From contig NZ_CP013021.1 in NCBI RefSeq assembly GCF_001420915.1, forward strand, positions 2,449,001-2,513,000: a stretch of 64,000 nucleotides of DNA, written 5' to 3'. A program made the position numbers and the translations under genes. A model generated the notes under the pieces. It had not been told where the DNA came from. It saw only the letters and a list, made by a program, of their open reading frames with translations, and searched no databases. This DNA comes from Agarivorans gilvus. Lineage in GTDB: Bacteria > Pseudomonadota > Gammaproteobacteria > Enterobacterales > Celerinatantimonadaceae. Positions 1-7,743 of the stretch are shown here, piece after piece. Positions within the stretch are counted from its first letter, which is position 1. Every line of letters begins with the position of its first letter.

Positions 1-32
1 ATTTGGACTAAAGCCTAACTAAAGGATTTATA

Positions 33-770
33 ATGAAAGCATGGATAGCAATTCCGTTATTAGCCTCGGGGTACCTGAACGCTTCTGAATTTCGTACACC
101 AAATTGCCCAATTGGCTGCCCAAGTCTTGATATTGAGGGGAATATAGTCATTTTCGAACGGCTATACACACTCTCCCAAAATAAGAAAACGAAGTTTGCT
201 GATTGGGTGGCTTATGAAGTCGATGTGCTTAACTTTGGCACAACAACTAACAGAACGTGGAAAAACAATCCTTTACTTGATGAAAATGAACGACTGGAAA
301 AAGATGACTACAGTGGAGCGTCAAGTAAACTCGATATTGACCGTGGACACCAAGCTCCACTAGCAAGTTTTGTGGGAAGTCGCTACTGGCCTACCCTTAA
401 CTATTTATCCAATATTACGCCTCAAGCTAAAGGTTTAAACCAGGGCCCATGGAAAAACCTAGAAGAAGCGGTTAGAGATGCTGTTGGGTTTCGTGAAAAC
501 CTATATGTTATTACGGGAACACTTTACCTAAATGAAATGGAAGACTTACCAAAAGCCGATGAAGCTCATGCCATACCATCTGATTACTACAAAATTATAT
601 ATGATGATAAAGGCAACTCTGCCGCGTTCCTAATGAACCAGCAATCAACCAGGGATACAGACTACTGCACGACAAAGAAAACAATCTCTGAATTAAGGGC
701 TATCGTGCCATATACCATTCCTGAAGGCTTAGCTGACAGCAATGTAATTTTTGCACGACTAGGTTGCTGA
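33..770 (+). CDS. Secreted DNA/RNA non-specific endonuclease
   Basis: A 245-residue protein of the DNA/RNA non-specific (beta-beta-alpha metal) endonuclease family. The DRGHQAP motif near residues 103-109 is the family's catalytic signature (DRGH; the His is the general base), and N127 in the following LSNITPQ segment fits the metal-binding Asn. The first ~17 residues (MKAWIAIPLLASGYLNA) read as a short signal peptide, so the enzyme probably acts outside the cytoplasm or is secreted to degrade DNA. Several cysteines are consistent with an exported, disulfide-bonded protein. The start is preceded by AAAGGA about 8 bases upstream. It stands alone on the + strand beside accessory genes of the opposite strand. 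Family assignment is secure; substrate and export are inferred. Confidence 0.85.
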   Translation: MKAWIAIPLLASGYLNASEFRTPNCPIGCPSLDIEGNIVIFERLYTLSQNKKTKFADWVAYEVDVLNFGTTTNRTWKNNPLLDENERLEKDDYSGASSKLDIDRGHQAPLASFVGSRYWPTLNYLSNITPQAKGLNQGPWKNLEEAVRDAVGFRENLYVITGTLYLNEMEDLPKADEAHAIPSDYYKIIYDDKGNSAAFLMNQQSTRDTDYCTTKKTISELRAIVPYTIPEGLADSNVIFARLGC

Positions 771-898
771 ATGTAATTCAAATATCTAGGGGGAAACTTG
801 CTCAACCGACCTCCGAATAAGATGCTCTAGCTCATCTTTGGACATTTCCGAGTTAAAGCCTTAACTCTAACTCGTCAGTTTCGGATAAATATTTCTAT

Positions 899-1001
899 GG
901 GTTAACGCTTTGCTCAGCCGCCGCCGGAATGGAGCTGCTTTGTGCTAGCGTAGCGTACAGCACAAAGCGAGCGGAGTGTAGGCGCAACAATTTGTTATGC
1001 C
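899..1001 (-). other. Integron attC-like site ending the HNH nuclease cassette
   Basis: Read on the minus strand, the stop codon of the HNH gene lies inside GGCATAAC, followed by a 5-base spacer AAATT and GTTGCGC. That is the R''-spacer-L'' layout of attC sites. About 90 bases further on the site ends in AAAGCGTTAACC (R'-like). The middle holds a perfect 10-bp inverted repeat (937-946 with 959-968). The GGCATAAC box is the exact complement of GTTATGCC at 2312-2319 upstream of the gene, as expected if both ends belong to one excisable cassette of about 1.4 kb. No integrase is in the window. Confidence 0.55.
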
Positions 1002-2275
1002 TTTTCTGCTTCCACTAGTCGAATAGTTTCGTTGATTGACACTTCATTGATGCTATTTAAACAGTCAAATCGCCAGCCACTTACTAAACTGTAGTGTTTA
1101 AAGGTATTCCAGAACTTTTGGTAATCTTCATCGTTTGAAAAGTCAACATTATCCTTTTTACTAAAAGGAATTATGTATACATAAACAACGCTACCAAGCC
1201 TAAACTCTGAAACAACGTGCGGTATATCGGAGTCATCTATTTTGCGAACGTAGTTGGTAATTTGAGGTACTTTAGAAAACCCACTATGAACAATATTTAC
1301 AGCGACATTAGGTAAGCATAACTCTTTCTGATCATCGGTTTTCATCCACGTTATAGTTTGCTTAAGATCCGCTACATGCTCTTCATCAATTGTAGACAGT
1401 GTAATTTTACACAGCGCCTTGTAAAGTTTTGCTGGAGTGAACCTTTTTGTAGAATCCAAATGAACTTTTATTTCCTTGTCGCTTACCGTCTCTATATTTT
1501 GGGATGCGACAATTGGCATATTGTTTACAACTTGCATGTGCCCATTTTTGTATTTTATTTTGGGAGTTCCGCTTTTCCCCTTTACACCAAGGAATACCCG
1601 ATATATGTCTAAATGTTCGATCAGTGATGGTTCGATATTATTTCCAAAGAATTCATTGCAATCGTCACATTCGTCACCAAGAATTATATTTTTGTTTCCA
1701 AGAGCCTCAGGGATCGCATGAGCCACCTTTCTGAAGGTGGCACCTTCATTCAAAGTTTTATTGCAAAACCTACAGCAACGACTTTCTTTTTTTGCATTTC
1801 CTATAATTGTTCTTCTGTCATTCCTAGGGAGATTCAAGTTGTACTTTGATGTTAAATCCCCCGAAAATTCATCCAAAACACGCATTTTTGCTTCAAAATT
1901 TGACTGTAGTTCTTCTGTATTGCCAAACTCATTTAGAGTAGAAATGTATGTTTCTAGCTTTAACTTTTCCGACGTGTCAGTCGGTATAGACGGAAGCACT
2001 AAAAAATATTCATTGGTTGATAGATTTTCTATTTTGCTCTTCAGCCTGTTTAAAATCGGATGAGAGCTTGCATACTTGACGACAAAGTCAGAGACTTTTT
2101 GCTTTAAATCTTCTGTCAATTTCTGCTCTGAAGAAACTTTTAAGGTGTTGTCTTTAATATCGCCAAAGCATGCCAACAGCTCTAAATATACAGTACCAGT
2201 TTCTTCGTTAGCTGGCTGAAGGTTGATACCAAAGCCATCACCTTCTGTCATAAAGCAAATATTGTAACTTTCCAT
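995..2275 (-). CDS. HNH endonuclease-domain protein, cassette-like gene
   Basis: A 426-residue protein with a central HNH-type segment: CRFC near residue 168, then AHAIPEALGNK, then CDDCN near 204. This CxxC...H...CxxCN arrangement is typical of HNH_4/5-type nucleases of defence and mobile-element proteins. The flanking N- and C-terminal regions (about 160 and 200 residues) were not recognised and may sense a target or bind a partner. The gene fills almost the whole interval between two attC-like boxes (2319 and 906) and its stop codon sits inside the attC, as in integron gene cassettes. An anti-phage or selfish-element role is possible but is inference only. An ATG start with no strong Shine-Dalgarno is used; cassette genes often lack good ribosome sites. 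Confidence 0.65.
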   Translation of the reverse strand: MESYNICFMTEGDGFGINLQPANEETGTVYLELLACFGDIKDNTLKVSSEQKLTEDLKQKVSDFVVKYASSHPILNRLKSKIENLSTNEYFLVLPSIPTDTSEKLKLETYISTLNEFGNTEELQSNFEAKMRVLDEFSGDLTSKYNLNLPRNDRRTIIGNAKKESRCCRFCNKTLNEGATFRKVAHAIPEALGNKNIILGDECDDCNEFFGNNIEPSLIEHLDIYRVFLGVKGKSGTPKIKYKNGHMQVVNNMPIVASQNIETVSDKEIKVHLDSTKRFTPAKLYKALCKITLSTIDEEHVADLKQTITWMKTDDQKELCLPNVAVNIVHSGFSKVPQITNYVRKIDDSDIPHVVSEFRLGSVVYVYIIPFSKKDNVDFSNDEDYQKFWNTFKHYSLVSGWRFDCLNSINEVSINETIRLVEAEKA

Positions 2276-2312
2276 ACTAGATTTCCGTAATCAATTTGCC
2301 ACCGCACTGTAG

Positions 2313-2371
2313 GCATAACATCTTAGTATTGATGTCCTGTGCGGTTTGCTGGGAATCAATCGATGTTGGAC
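2313..2371 (-). other. Candidate attC site (about 59 bp)
   Basis: On the minus strand this runs from GTCCAAC (2371-2365, matching RYYYAAC) to GTTATGC (2319-2313). The flanks can fold: AACATC pairs with GATGTT and TTGAT pairs with ATCAA around a central loop. The GTCCAAC box is the complement of GTTGGAC at 2684-2678, which would make 2319-2683 a second, shorter cassette upstream of the HNH cassette. The site is weaker than the 899-1001 one and needs a structure-based attC search. Confidence 0.4.
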
Positions 2372-2406
2372 TTGGCAACTGCCACATCCGGATTATTTGG
2401 TATTAA

Positions 2407-2646
2407 TCATGCTATAGGAATTTGCTTTTTTACGGTAGGGGGTTCTTTAACCGATTGAAGACTAATTGCTTGAATTATTTTATGCTTTATCGCCCTACGA
2501 CTTGCACTGTCCCAGTAATAGTGGACACGCTTAATCATTACTAAAATTTGGTCAACTGGATTGCTTAAATTGGAAAGGCTCTGACATCCGTACCTCCGAA
2601 TGGGGCATAAGTAATTTATGAAACAAGCTGTTTCACATTTTTGCAA
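2407..2646 (-). CDS. Small hypothetical protein in putative cassette
   Basis: A 79-residue reading frame beginning with TTG, rich in Lys, Gln and Ser, with no recognised domain, signal peptide or membrane segment. Its only support is position: it lies between two attC-like boxes (2684 and 2371) in the orientation expected for a gene cassette. The upstream sequence has AGAGG about 10 bases before the TTG. It may equally be a non-coding cassette. Low confidence. Confidence 0.25.
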   Translation of the reverse strand: MQKCETACFINYLCPIRRYGCQSLSNLSNPVDQILVMIKRVHYYWDSASRRAIKHKIIQAISLQSVKEPPTVKKQIPIA

Positions 2647-2747
2647 GAACCTCTTGCAAAATTAGGGACGAGAATTTGTCCAACAGGCTGTTGGACATTT
2701 GTTGAATCAGACTACTTTCTAATTGTGCAACAGCTTGCTGCACAATT
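2619..2747. repeat. Cluster of four short hairpins with different stem sequences
   Basis: Four inverted repeats follow one another: 2619-2635 (7-bp stem, loop AGC), 2639-2661 (10-bp stem, loop ACC), 2677-2697 (9-bp stem, loop GGC) and 2721-2747 (AATTGTG/CACAATT plus an inner CAGC/GCTG). The stems differ in sequence but pair perfectly or nearly so, and three share an ACARGCTGT-like centre. The 7-5-7 geometry (for example GTCCAAC-AGGCT-GTTGGAC) resembles the simple sites of integron attC. Function unknown. Confidence 0.5.
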
Positions 2748-2908
2748 GACGTAGATGGAAATTGTACTGAAAAAGCGATAAAACCGTGGCCAGTTTTACT
2801 TGACCACTACATAGGTTATTACAGCCAAATCAGGCCTTACCAATTTTCGCACTCATGTAAGTATCAGAATCGCGTTTAGCTAATCATTAAATCTCGACCG
2901 AGTTCATA

Positions 2909-3214
2909 TTAGGCATAGTTAAAATGATGCTTCATAAAAAAATCCAGATAGCATCCTCTTTCTAACGTTCTTTCTTCGATCTGCTTCCACAACACGGGTA
3001 AATAGGTCTTAAGAACTTCAGCAGCCGATTGATAGTATTCATCCACACAGTCCCCATCAGCTGCTTTTAGCCAATCAGAAGGAGTTAAAAGGGTCAATCC
3101 TTGGTGGTAGTATTCAGGAATAGCTTTACGAATTGATTCTTCAGTGCCGCTGGCGACATAAATTGTAACGCCTTCACCCGTCGCGTAATAATGGCTAACT
3201 CCTACATAAAACAT
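2909..3214 (-). CDS. Hypothetical protein
   Basis: About 101 residues if started at the ATG at 3214, which has AGGAGT five bases upstream; a longer frame to 3256 lacks such a site. The protein begins MFYVGVSHYYATGEG and includes the acidic stretch AADGDCVDEYYQSAAEV. It is soluble in appearance with aromatic and acidic patches, and no domain was recognised. It sits alone on the minus strand among accessory genes. A cassette origin is possible, but I could not find a convincing attC at its 3' end. Confidence 0.5.
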   Translation of the reverse strand: MFYVGVSHYYATGEGVTIYVASGTEESIRKAIPEYYHQGLTLLTPSDWLKAADGDCVDEYYQSAAEVLKTYLPVLWKQIEERTLERGCYLDFFMKHHFNYA

Positions 3215-3256
3215 ATTAACTCCTGACATCCTATTGCTTAATGAAAGTAACTTCAC

Positions 3257-3767
3257 TGATAATAAAAATTCTTAAACTCCAACACATTTCTGAAAACGCC
3301 CTAACTAGCATAATAAGTCATTAACCATAATGTAAGGTTCGTTCTGAAACATTTTTGAGGCATAAGCATTGCCAGCAATGTCTGGATGTTCAGGTAGATT
3401 TGAACTCGACAGGTTACAAGCATATACTGCTGATGCTTGCTATGAGAAACGTGGCTTCGGCTCCACTCGTAGACAGATTAATCCAAATAACCCTGTTCTC
3501 TTCCGCTCATAGAGTATTGACCACAGGTAGCAGAACAAGAGCCACTAACAGTGGCTCTTGTCGTATCTAAGTGTTAGAAAAGTTGAGGTATCCCCCTTCA
3601 ACATTGCCACTTTCATATGTGGGGCGTAACACATTTGGGGGCAGAATTTTCTTAGACTAATCACTTAAGTTAGGAAAGTACGGATTGTCTATAAACAGGT
3701 GTCGGGAAGCACCTTTTGTTAAATGCGTCCTCTGAGAAATTCAATTGAGGCCAAGCTTACTTTATTA
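3257..3767. other. Intergenic stretch with a strong hairpin, no supported gene
   Basis: The only clear element is a perfect 11-bp inverted repeat at 3535-3545/3551-3561 with loop TAACA. It lacks a long T-run on either strand, so it is a weak intrinsic terminator candidate. A short + strand frame at 3355-3570 has no recognisable product and no good ribosome site. Minus-strand ATTTAAC (3720) and GTTACGC (3630) recall attC ends, but they are not complementary enough to call. Confidence 0.4.
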
Positions 3768-4076
3768 TTATGATTTAAAAGACACCTTAGACTTATCAAT
3801 ACCAAAACTTTCATCTGGAAGCTCTTGGCTTTTGTCAAACATGACAATACTTCTGCGATGCTCCTTTAACGCGGAAAGAGCAATTTTAAAACAGCCTTCA
3901 CATAAATCTAGGTGATAGCAGCTACCATCTTCTTTAGAACCGTATCCCCATTGAGCATTGAGTTTTCCTGCTTCTTCAATTTTATGGCCATTGACGTCTA
4001 CCATTAGGCTTTCACCACAAACGTCGCAGACACTATCTATCATAGTCTCAACATATTGTTTCCCATATATTTTCAT
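3768..4076 (-). CDS. Small CxxC zinc-ribbon-like hypothetical protein
   Basis: A 102-residue protein with two paired-cysteine knuckles, CDVCGES near residue 17 and LCEGCF near residue 59. These most likely bind one zinc ion in a zinc-ribbon or treble-clef fold. The rest is polar with no membrane segment. Proteins of this kind occur as uncharacterised small proteins in mobile and accessory regions; a specific role cannot be assigned. It lies 50 bases downstream of the receiver-like gene on the same strand, so the two may be co-transcribed. Confidence 0.6.
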   Translation of the reverse strand: MKIYGKQYVETMIDSVCDVCGESLMVDVNGHKIEEAGKLNAQWGYGSKEDGSCYHLDLCEGCFKIALSALKEHRRSIVMFDKSQELPDESFGIDKSKVSFKS

Positions 4077-4126
4077 ATAGATACTCTTGGTTAGTATTAT
4101 TAGTTAACGTTAGCAATACTTTGAAC

Positions 4127-4441
4127 TTAAGCCAACGGTGACTTGTTATGTCTTTGAACAATATGATTGATGTTTTTAATACCTAGCTCCATCTTTTGAC
4201 GCGCCGATGAGTTTGCAGAGTGCACTTTCATTTTGGGTGGGACAAATTGATTAAGCAATGCCTGCTCTTCTATCCAAAGCACAACATCATATCCAGTGCC
4301 GTGGTCATCATTTCCGAGATCATGGTCTAAGCTAATTTCTGTTACTTCACCTGTTTTCAGCAATTCTATGGCTTCCTCCGGCCAATATACTCTTACCCAC
4401 CCTTCAGGTGTCTCTCGTTCATCATCTAGGTAAACTTTCAT
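4127..4441 (-). CDS. Cyclic-phosphate processing receiver-like protein (cREC)
   Basis: A 104-residue protein starting MKVYLDDERETPEGW and containing ISLDHDLG. The paired DDER and DHDLG acidic motifs match the cyclic-phosphate processing receiver (cREC) family. These are stand-alone receiver-fold proteins predicted to act on cyclic phosphate ends or nucleotides in conflict and RNA-repair contexts. There is no output domain and no partner kinase next to it. It precedes the zinc-ribbon gene on the same strand with a 50-base gap. The family call is fairly secure from the motifs; the biochemical role is a family-level prediction. Confidence 0.7.
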   Translation of the reverse strand: MKVYLDDERETPEGWVRVYWPEEAIELLKTGEVTEISLDHDLGNDDHGTGYDVVLWIEEQALLNQFVPPKMKVHSANSSARQKMELGIKNINHIVQRHNKSPLA

Positions 4442-4627
4442 GTCTTTACTCCATGTTCACACCCGACAGAGCATGTCGTAGCATGGTGAATTTTAATAGC
4501 CTGATATACTTTTACCAATCCACAAAAATCAGGAAAAATTAAAAGTTATGCAACGTACGACGCCTCCCCAACACAAATTAAAACATGACTACCTTTAAAA
4601 TATACCTCGCTAGTATGATATCGAATG

Positions 4628-4703
4628 CGTTACGCAACTTGCGTAACGCAACTTGCGTAACGCAACTTGCGTAACGCAACTTGCGTAACGCAGCTTGCGC
4701 AAT
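4628..4703. repeat. Tandem 14-bp palindromic repeat
   Basis: The 14-base unit GCAACTTGCGTAAC occurs four times exactly in tandem (4634, 4648, 4662, 4676), followed by a diverged fifth unit (GCAGCTTGCGCAAT). Each junction creates the palindrome TTACGCAACTTGCGTAA, so the array can form alternative cruciforms or hairpins. It lies in the otherwise empty 4442-4857 interval between the cREC gene and the end of trpS; nothing else was recognised there. It could be iterated protein-binding sites or a slippage-prone repeat. Confidence 0.75.
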
Positions 4704-4857
4704 TGCTATTTCCTTTAATTTTCAATTTCTTAAAGTAAAGTTTGCGCACATCACAAGCTGAATTGTGCTGCTGTATATAACAGCTAAATCACGAAAACGT
4801 CGCCGTCAACGAAGTAGAGAAAACCAACCTTTACATCGTTACTCATTACGTCTGTGG

Positions 4858-5880
4858 CTAGAAAATATTTAGGCCAAATATGTCTTTGATATCAAAGAGC
4901 ACTTTATCTGTCTTTTCTCGTGAAACTTGACTTCCTGCCTTCAAAATGTCGATTAGTTGTGCCTTATCATTTAAGTACACGGCTCTTTTTTGTCGAATAG
5001 GCCGGAGCATTTCTTGTAAGCATTCTTCTAGGATTCTCTTCGTCACGCCGTCACCTAGTCCTCCTCGTTGATAGTGTTGCTTTAATTGTTGGACATAGCT
5101 TTCATCAGAATGAAAAGCATCTAAATAAGTAAACACCACATTCCCTTCTATCTTGCCGGGGTCTTCAATTCTTACATGGTGAGGGTCGGTATACATAGAC
5201 TTGACCGCTGCGGTGATTTCCTTTTCACTCGCTCCTAGATTAATAGTGTTCCCCATCGATTTAGACATCTTATTTTTTCCATCGGTGCTGGGTAAGCGTG
5301 GCGCTTTGCTTAACAATGGCTGACATTCATTGAGAACATTGCGCCCGGCTAATGCGTTTATCTTCCGCACGATTTCATTGGTTTGTTCAAGCATTGGTAA
5401 TTGGTCGTCACCAACGGGGACTAATGTTGCGTTAAACCCAGTGATATCCGCGGCCTGAGAGATGGGATACGTTAAGAAACCTGCGGGGATGGAGCGCTCA
5501 AATCCTTTATTCTGAATTTCACTTTTAACTGTAGGATTACGCTCTAATCGACTAATAGTAACTAGGTTACTGTAATACATAGTGAGTTCGGCAAGCGCTG
5601 GTAATTGTGACTGAAGGCATATAGTCGTTGCTGATGGGTCTATCCCTACAGCGAGGTAATCCGCCACCACATTTAGAATATTCGATGACACTTTTTGAGG
5701 GTGAAGGGCATTGTCTGTCAGGCCTTGCATATCAGCAACAAGAATGGTTTGTTCATGGTGAGCTTGTAAAGCGACACGCTGCTTTAAAGAACCAACGTAA
5801 TGGCCTAGGTGTAATGGGCCAGTCGCTCTATCACCGGTTAAAATAACCTCTGATTTATCCGTTTTATGTTGTGTATTCAT
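4858..5880 (-). CDS. trpS: Tryptophan-tRNA ligase
   Basis: A 340-residue class I aminoacyl-tRNA synthetase that charges tRNA-Trp. The signatures are HLGHYVGS (HIGH motif, residues ~23-30) and KMSKS (near 207), with the usual length of bacterial TrpRS. A strong AGGAG lies about 10 bases upstream of the ATG. The gene stands alone in an accessory neighbourhood. It is preceded by a Trp-codon leader peptide and hairpins (5932-6037), so its expression is probably tuned to charged tRNA-Trp. An extra, inducible trpS is known in some bacteria to back up the housekeeping enzyme or give resistance to TrpRS inhibitors such as indolmycin. Whether this is a second copy cannot be told from this window. Confidence 0.92.
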   Translation of the reverse strand: MNTQHKTDKSEVILTGDRATGPLHLGHYVGSLKQRVALQAHHEQTILVADMQGLTDNALHPQKVSSNILNVVADYLAVGIDPSATTICLQSQLPALAELTMYYSNLVTISRLERNPTVKSEIQNKGFERSIPAGFLTYPISQAADITGFNATLVPVGDDQLPMLEQTNEIVRKINALAGRNVLNECQPLLSKAPRLPSTDGKNKMSKSMGNTINLGASEKEITAAVKSMYTDPHHVRIEDPGKIEGNVVFTYLDAFHSDESYVQQLKQHYQRGGLGDGVTKRILEECLQEMLRPIRQKRAVYLNDKAQLIDILKAGSQVSREKTDKVLFDIKDIFGLNIF

Positions 5881-5931
5881 CGGTATATCTCCTCGTCAAA
5901 TAAATTGGCCACTGGAGATACAAAAGAGATG

Positions 5932-5995
5932 ACATTCTTAGCTACCTACCAGCAGCATAAGAATGTAAGAATTCTGTGCCGCTCTAATGAGAGCG
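5932..5995 (-). promoter_or_regulatory. Attenuator-like hairpins between leader peptide and trpS
   Basis: On the minus strand GCTCT/AGAGC forms a hairpin that overlaps the Trp codons and the stop of the leader peptide. Next, ACATTCTTA (5966-5958) pairs with TAAGAATGT (5940-5932), extended by GCT/AGC inside, giving a 9+3-bp stem. It is followed by TCTTTTG, a poor U-tract, so the second stem could act as a weak terminator or as a translational switch. A second ATTCTTA lies just upstream and offers an alternative pairing partner. Confidence 0.55.
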
Positions 5996-6037
5996 CCACC
6001 AAAGAATAGATAATGTAGGCATTGGAATATTATTCAT
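5984..6037 (-). CDS. trpS leader peptide with tandem Trp codons
   Basis: A 17-codon frame encoding MNNIPMPTLSILWWRSH, ending in TAG, about 100 bases upstream of trpS. Two consecutive TGG codons (positions 13-14) in so short a peptide are the hallmark of trp-type attenuation leaders. The codons lie at the base of the first hairpin, where a ribosome stalled for lack of Trp-tRNA would alter folding. The Shine-Dalgarno is weak (TTAGATTCC). The arrangement implies that trpS rises when tryptophan charging falls. Confidence 0.7.
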   Translation of the reverse strand: MNNIPMPTLSILWWRSH

Positions 6038-6647
6038 GACAGGAATCTAACAATAATCAAGTTAGGAGACAAGCGTTTGAGCGCTCCCTTAGCATCTATG
6101 TAGGCAACTCGTTGGCTTTACTCTAAGTTTAAGCGTCAAATTGCTTCTTCGGTTATAAACTAGCTACCAATGATAAAAGTACTGTGTTTTTAATGTTATC
6201 GAGAACAAACATTAGATGATGAAATTTCCTGGCAACTCGACCTGAATTTTGTCCGTTTGTAATTACAGTGCGGGTTACAGAGCGACATGTGTAGTGAATT
6301 ACTGGATTCAGCCTGTCAAAATGGCGAGTCTTTGAGCACTTTGAAGGCCCGTATGAGAGACCCAATAATTTTTACCCTTTTCCGGCGTAGTGTTTTCACC
6401 TAGGCCGTAAAACACAGCACCAATTACTGAATTATTCCAATGTCCCCTCAAGTAAATTCCCGCGTAATTTACACACATATAGAAATGATTCATCAGACAA
6501 ATTGTCTACTGACTGTGTAAGCGAGGAGTGCTTATCTGATGTATTTAGGTGCCTGTTTGGTAAGGTCTGAAAACTTTATATAAACGCTACCCTTCAAAAG
6601 AGACCGTTAAAGCAGTTTTTCGAATACACTTAACTTTGAGTTCCGCA
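6038..6647. other. Gene-poor interval upstream of the trpS leader
   Basis: About 600 bases with no supported gene. Two short overlapping minus-strand frames (6153-6365, 6308-6493) lack recognisable domains and good ribosome sites and look like decayed sequence. The trpS promoter must lie at the left end of this stretch (just right of 6037), but no convincing -35/-10 pair was identified. Confidence 0.4.
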
Positions 6648-6675
6648 CAAAAAAAAAGCGGACTATAAAGTCCGC
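6648..6675 (-). terminator. Intrinsic terminator of the sugar-acid operon
   Basis: On the minus strand an 18-base palindrome GCGGACTTTATAGTCCGC is followed by a run of about ten T. It lies 45 bases beyond the stop codon of the Ldh2-type gene and is a textbook rho-independent terminator. Confidence 0.9.
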
Positions 6676-6719
6676 AAACAAATCAAAAGTTCAAAGGAGA
6701 GGTCTAATGAATAAATGAA

Positions 6720-7730
6720 CTAACTCACTAAATATTGATAAACACCTTCTGCTACTGGAATGCCGTTCTGCTGACATTGGATCTTGTATTCCACTTGCAG
6801 ATCATTTGGTGCTAACACTTTGTCTACACCAGGAGCTGGAGGCACCTGATGAAGCTCATTAACTAATTGAGCCATAACGGTTGCAAACAGTGGATTGCCC
6901 AACTTTTCAGGGTTAATCACTATCACTAAACTCGCCAGTTTTCTCATCTTGTCGTAATCACCATACATCTTAACGATGTGATTACTATAGTTTGCTCCCA
7001 TCAACACCCCAGTAAGAGCATCAATCGCTAGTGAGATGCCTGAACCTTTATGGCCACCAAACGGTAGTAAGGTCGTTGCCTTGTGCGGGTCTGTAGTATC
7101 ATTCCCGTGCTCGTCCAAGGCTAGTCCAGAGGCAATAGTTTGATTAGTTTCTCTTGCATGAAGTAACTTACCGTAAGCGGTCGCACTAGTTGCCATATCC
7201 ACAATCATTGGAGAGCCACCTTCAACTGGAAAGCCAAACGCAATAGGATTGGTTCCTAAAAACTTGGTTGCTCCACCATAAGGGGCAACACAAGTATCAG
7301 TTTGAGTCATTGATATGCCAATCATCCCGGCGTCAGTGGCTTGCTCCATGAAATAAGATAGTGCACCACAATGAGAACCATTCTTCACACTAACAAAACC
7401 TAACCCACTGTCTTTGGCCATTTCGATAGCATGACGAGTAGCCGCAATCATAGCACTGTGGCCCATGCCGTCATCTGAATCTAACACCGCAACTGATGAA
7501 GACACCTGCTCGATGCTGAACTCAGCATCAGGTTTAAGCCCTCCAGCCTGCAGTCGAGTACAATAGTGCTCTACCCGCATTACCCCATGCGAATGCACCC
7601 CTGTCATGTCCGCATGAACCAATACATCCACGACTTCTTTGGCTGACGCTACGTTTAAACCAGCAACAACCAGCTTTTCCAGTGCAAGTTGCTTTAATTC
7701 CTTCTCAAATACATACTGTGTGGTCATCAT
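6720..7730 (-). CDS. Malate/L-lactate dehydrogenase-family (Ldh2) 2-ketoacid reductase
   Basis: A 336-residue NAD(P)-dependent oxidoreductase of the Ldh2/YiaK/YlbC fold. Family features are HSHGVMRVEHY near residue 47 (catalytic His), NGSHCGALSY near 118 and FGGHKGSG near 230. Relatives reduce 2-keto acids, including 2,3-diketo-L-gulonate. In this operon a plausible role is reducing 2,5-diketo-3-deoxy-L-galactonate to 2-keto-3-deoxygluconate (KDG), a step of AHG catabolism; that is inference from context. It is the last gene of a three-gene operon, 13 bases after the Zn dehydrogenase, with AGGA six bases before the first of two adjacent ATGs, and it is followed by a strong terminator. Confidence 0.75.
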   Translation of the reverse strand: MMTTQYVFEKELKQLALEKLVVAGLNVASAKEVVDVLVHADMTGVHSHGVMRVEHYCTRLQAGGLKPDAEFSIEQVSSSVAVLDSDDGMGHSAMIAATRHAIEMAKDSGLGFVSVKNGSHCGALSYFMEQATDAGMIGISMTQTDTCVAPYGGATKFLGTNPIAFGFPVEGGSPMIVDMATSATAYGKLLHARETNQTIASGLALDEHGNDTTDPHKATTLLPFGGHKGSGISLAIDALTGVLMGANYSNHIVKMYGDYDKMRKLASLVIVINPEKLGNPLFATVMAQLVNELHQVPPAPGVDKVLAPNDLQVEYKIQCQQNGIPVAEGVYQYLVS

Positions 7731-7743
7731 CTTTTCCTACGAT

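Noticed and set aside
899..1001. A rho-independent terminator
   Set aside because: The inverted repeat is long, lacks a T-run and has the box layout of an attC, which explains it better.
3355..3570. A 71-codon + strand gene ending before a hairpin
   Set aside because: No domain, no ribosome site, and a composition like non-coding sequence. The hairpin alone does not support a gene.
4628..4703. CRISPR-like array
   Set aside because: Units are directly adjacent with no unique spacers and no cas genes; it is a simple tandem repeat.
6153..6493. Two overlapping small minus-strand genes
   Set aside because: No recognisable product or initiation signal, and they overlap in different frames.
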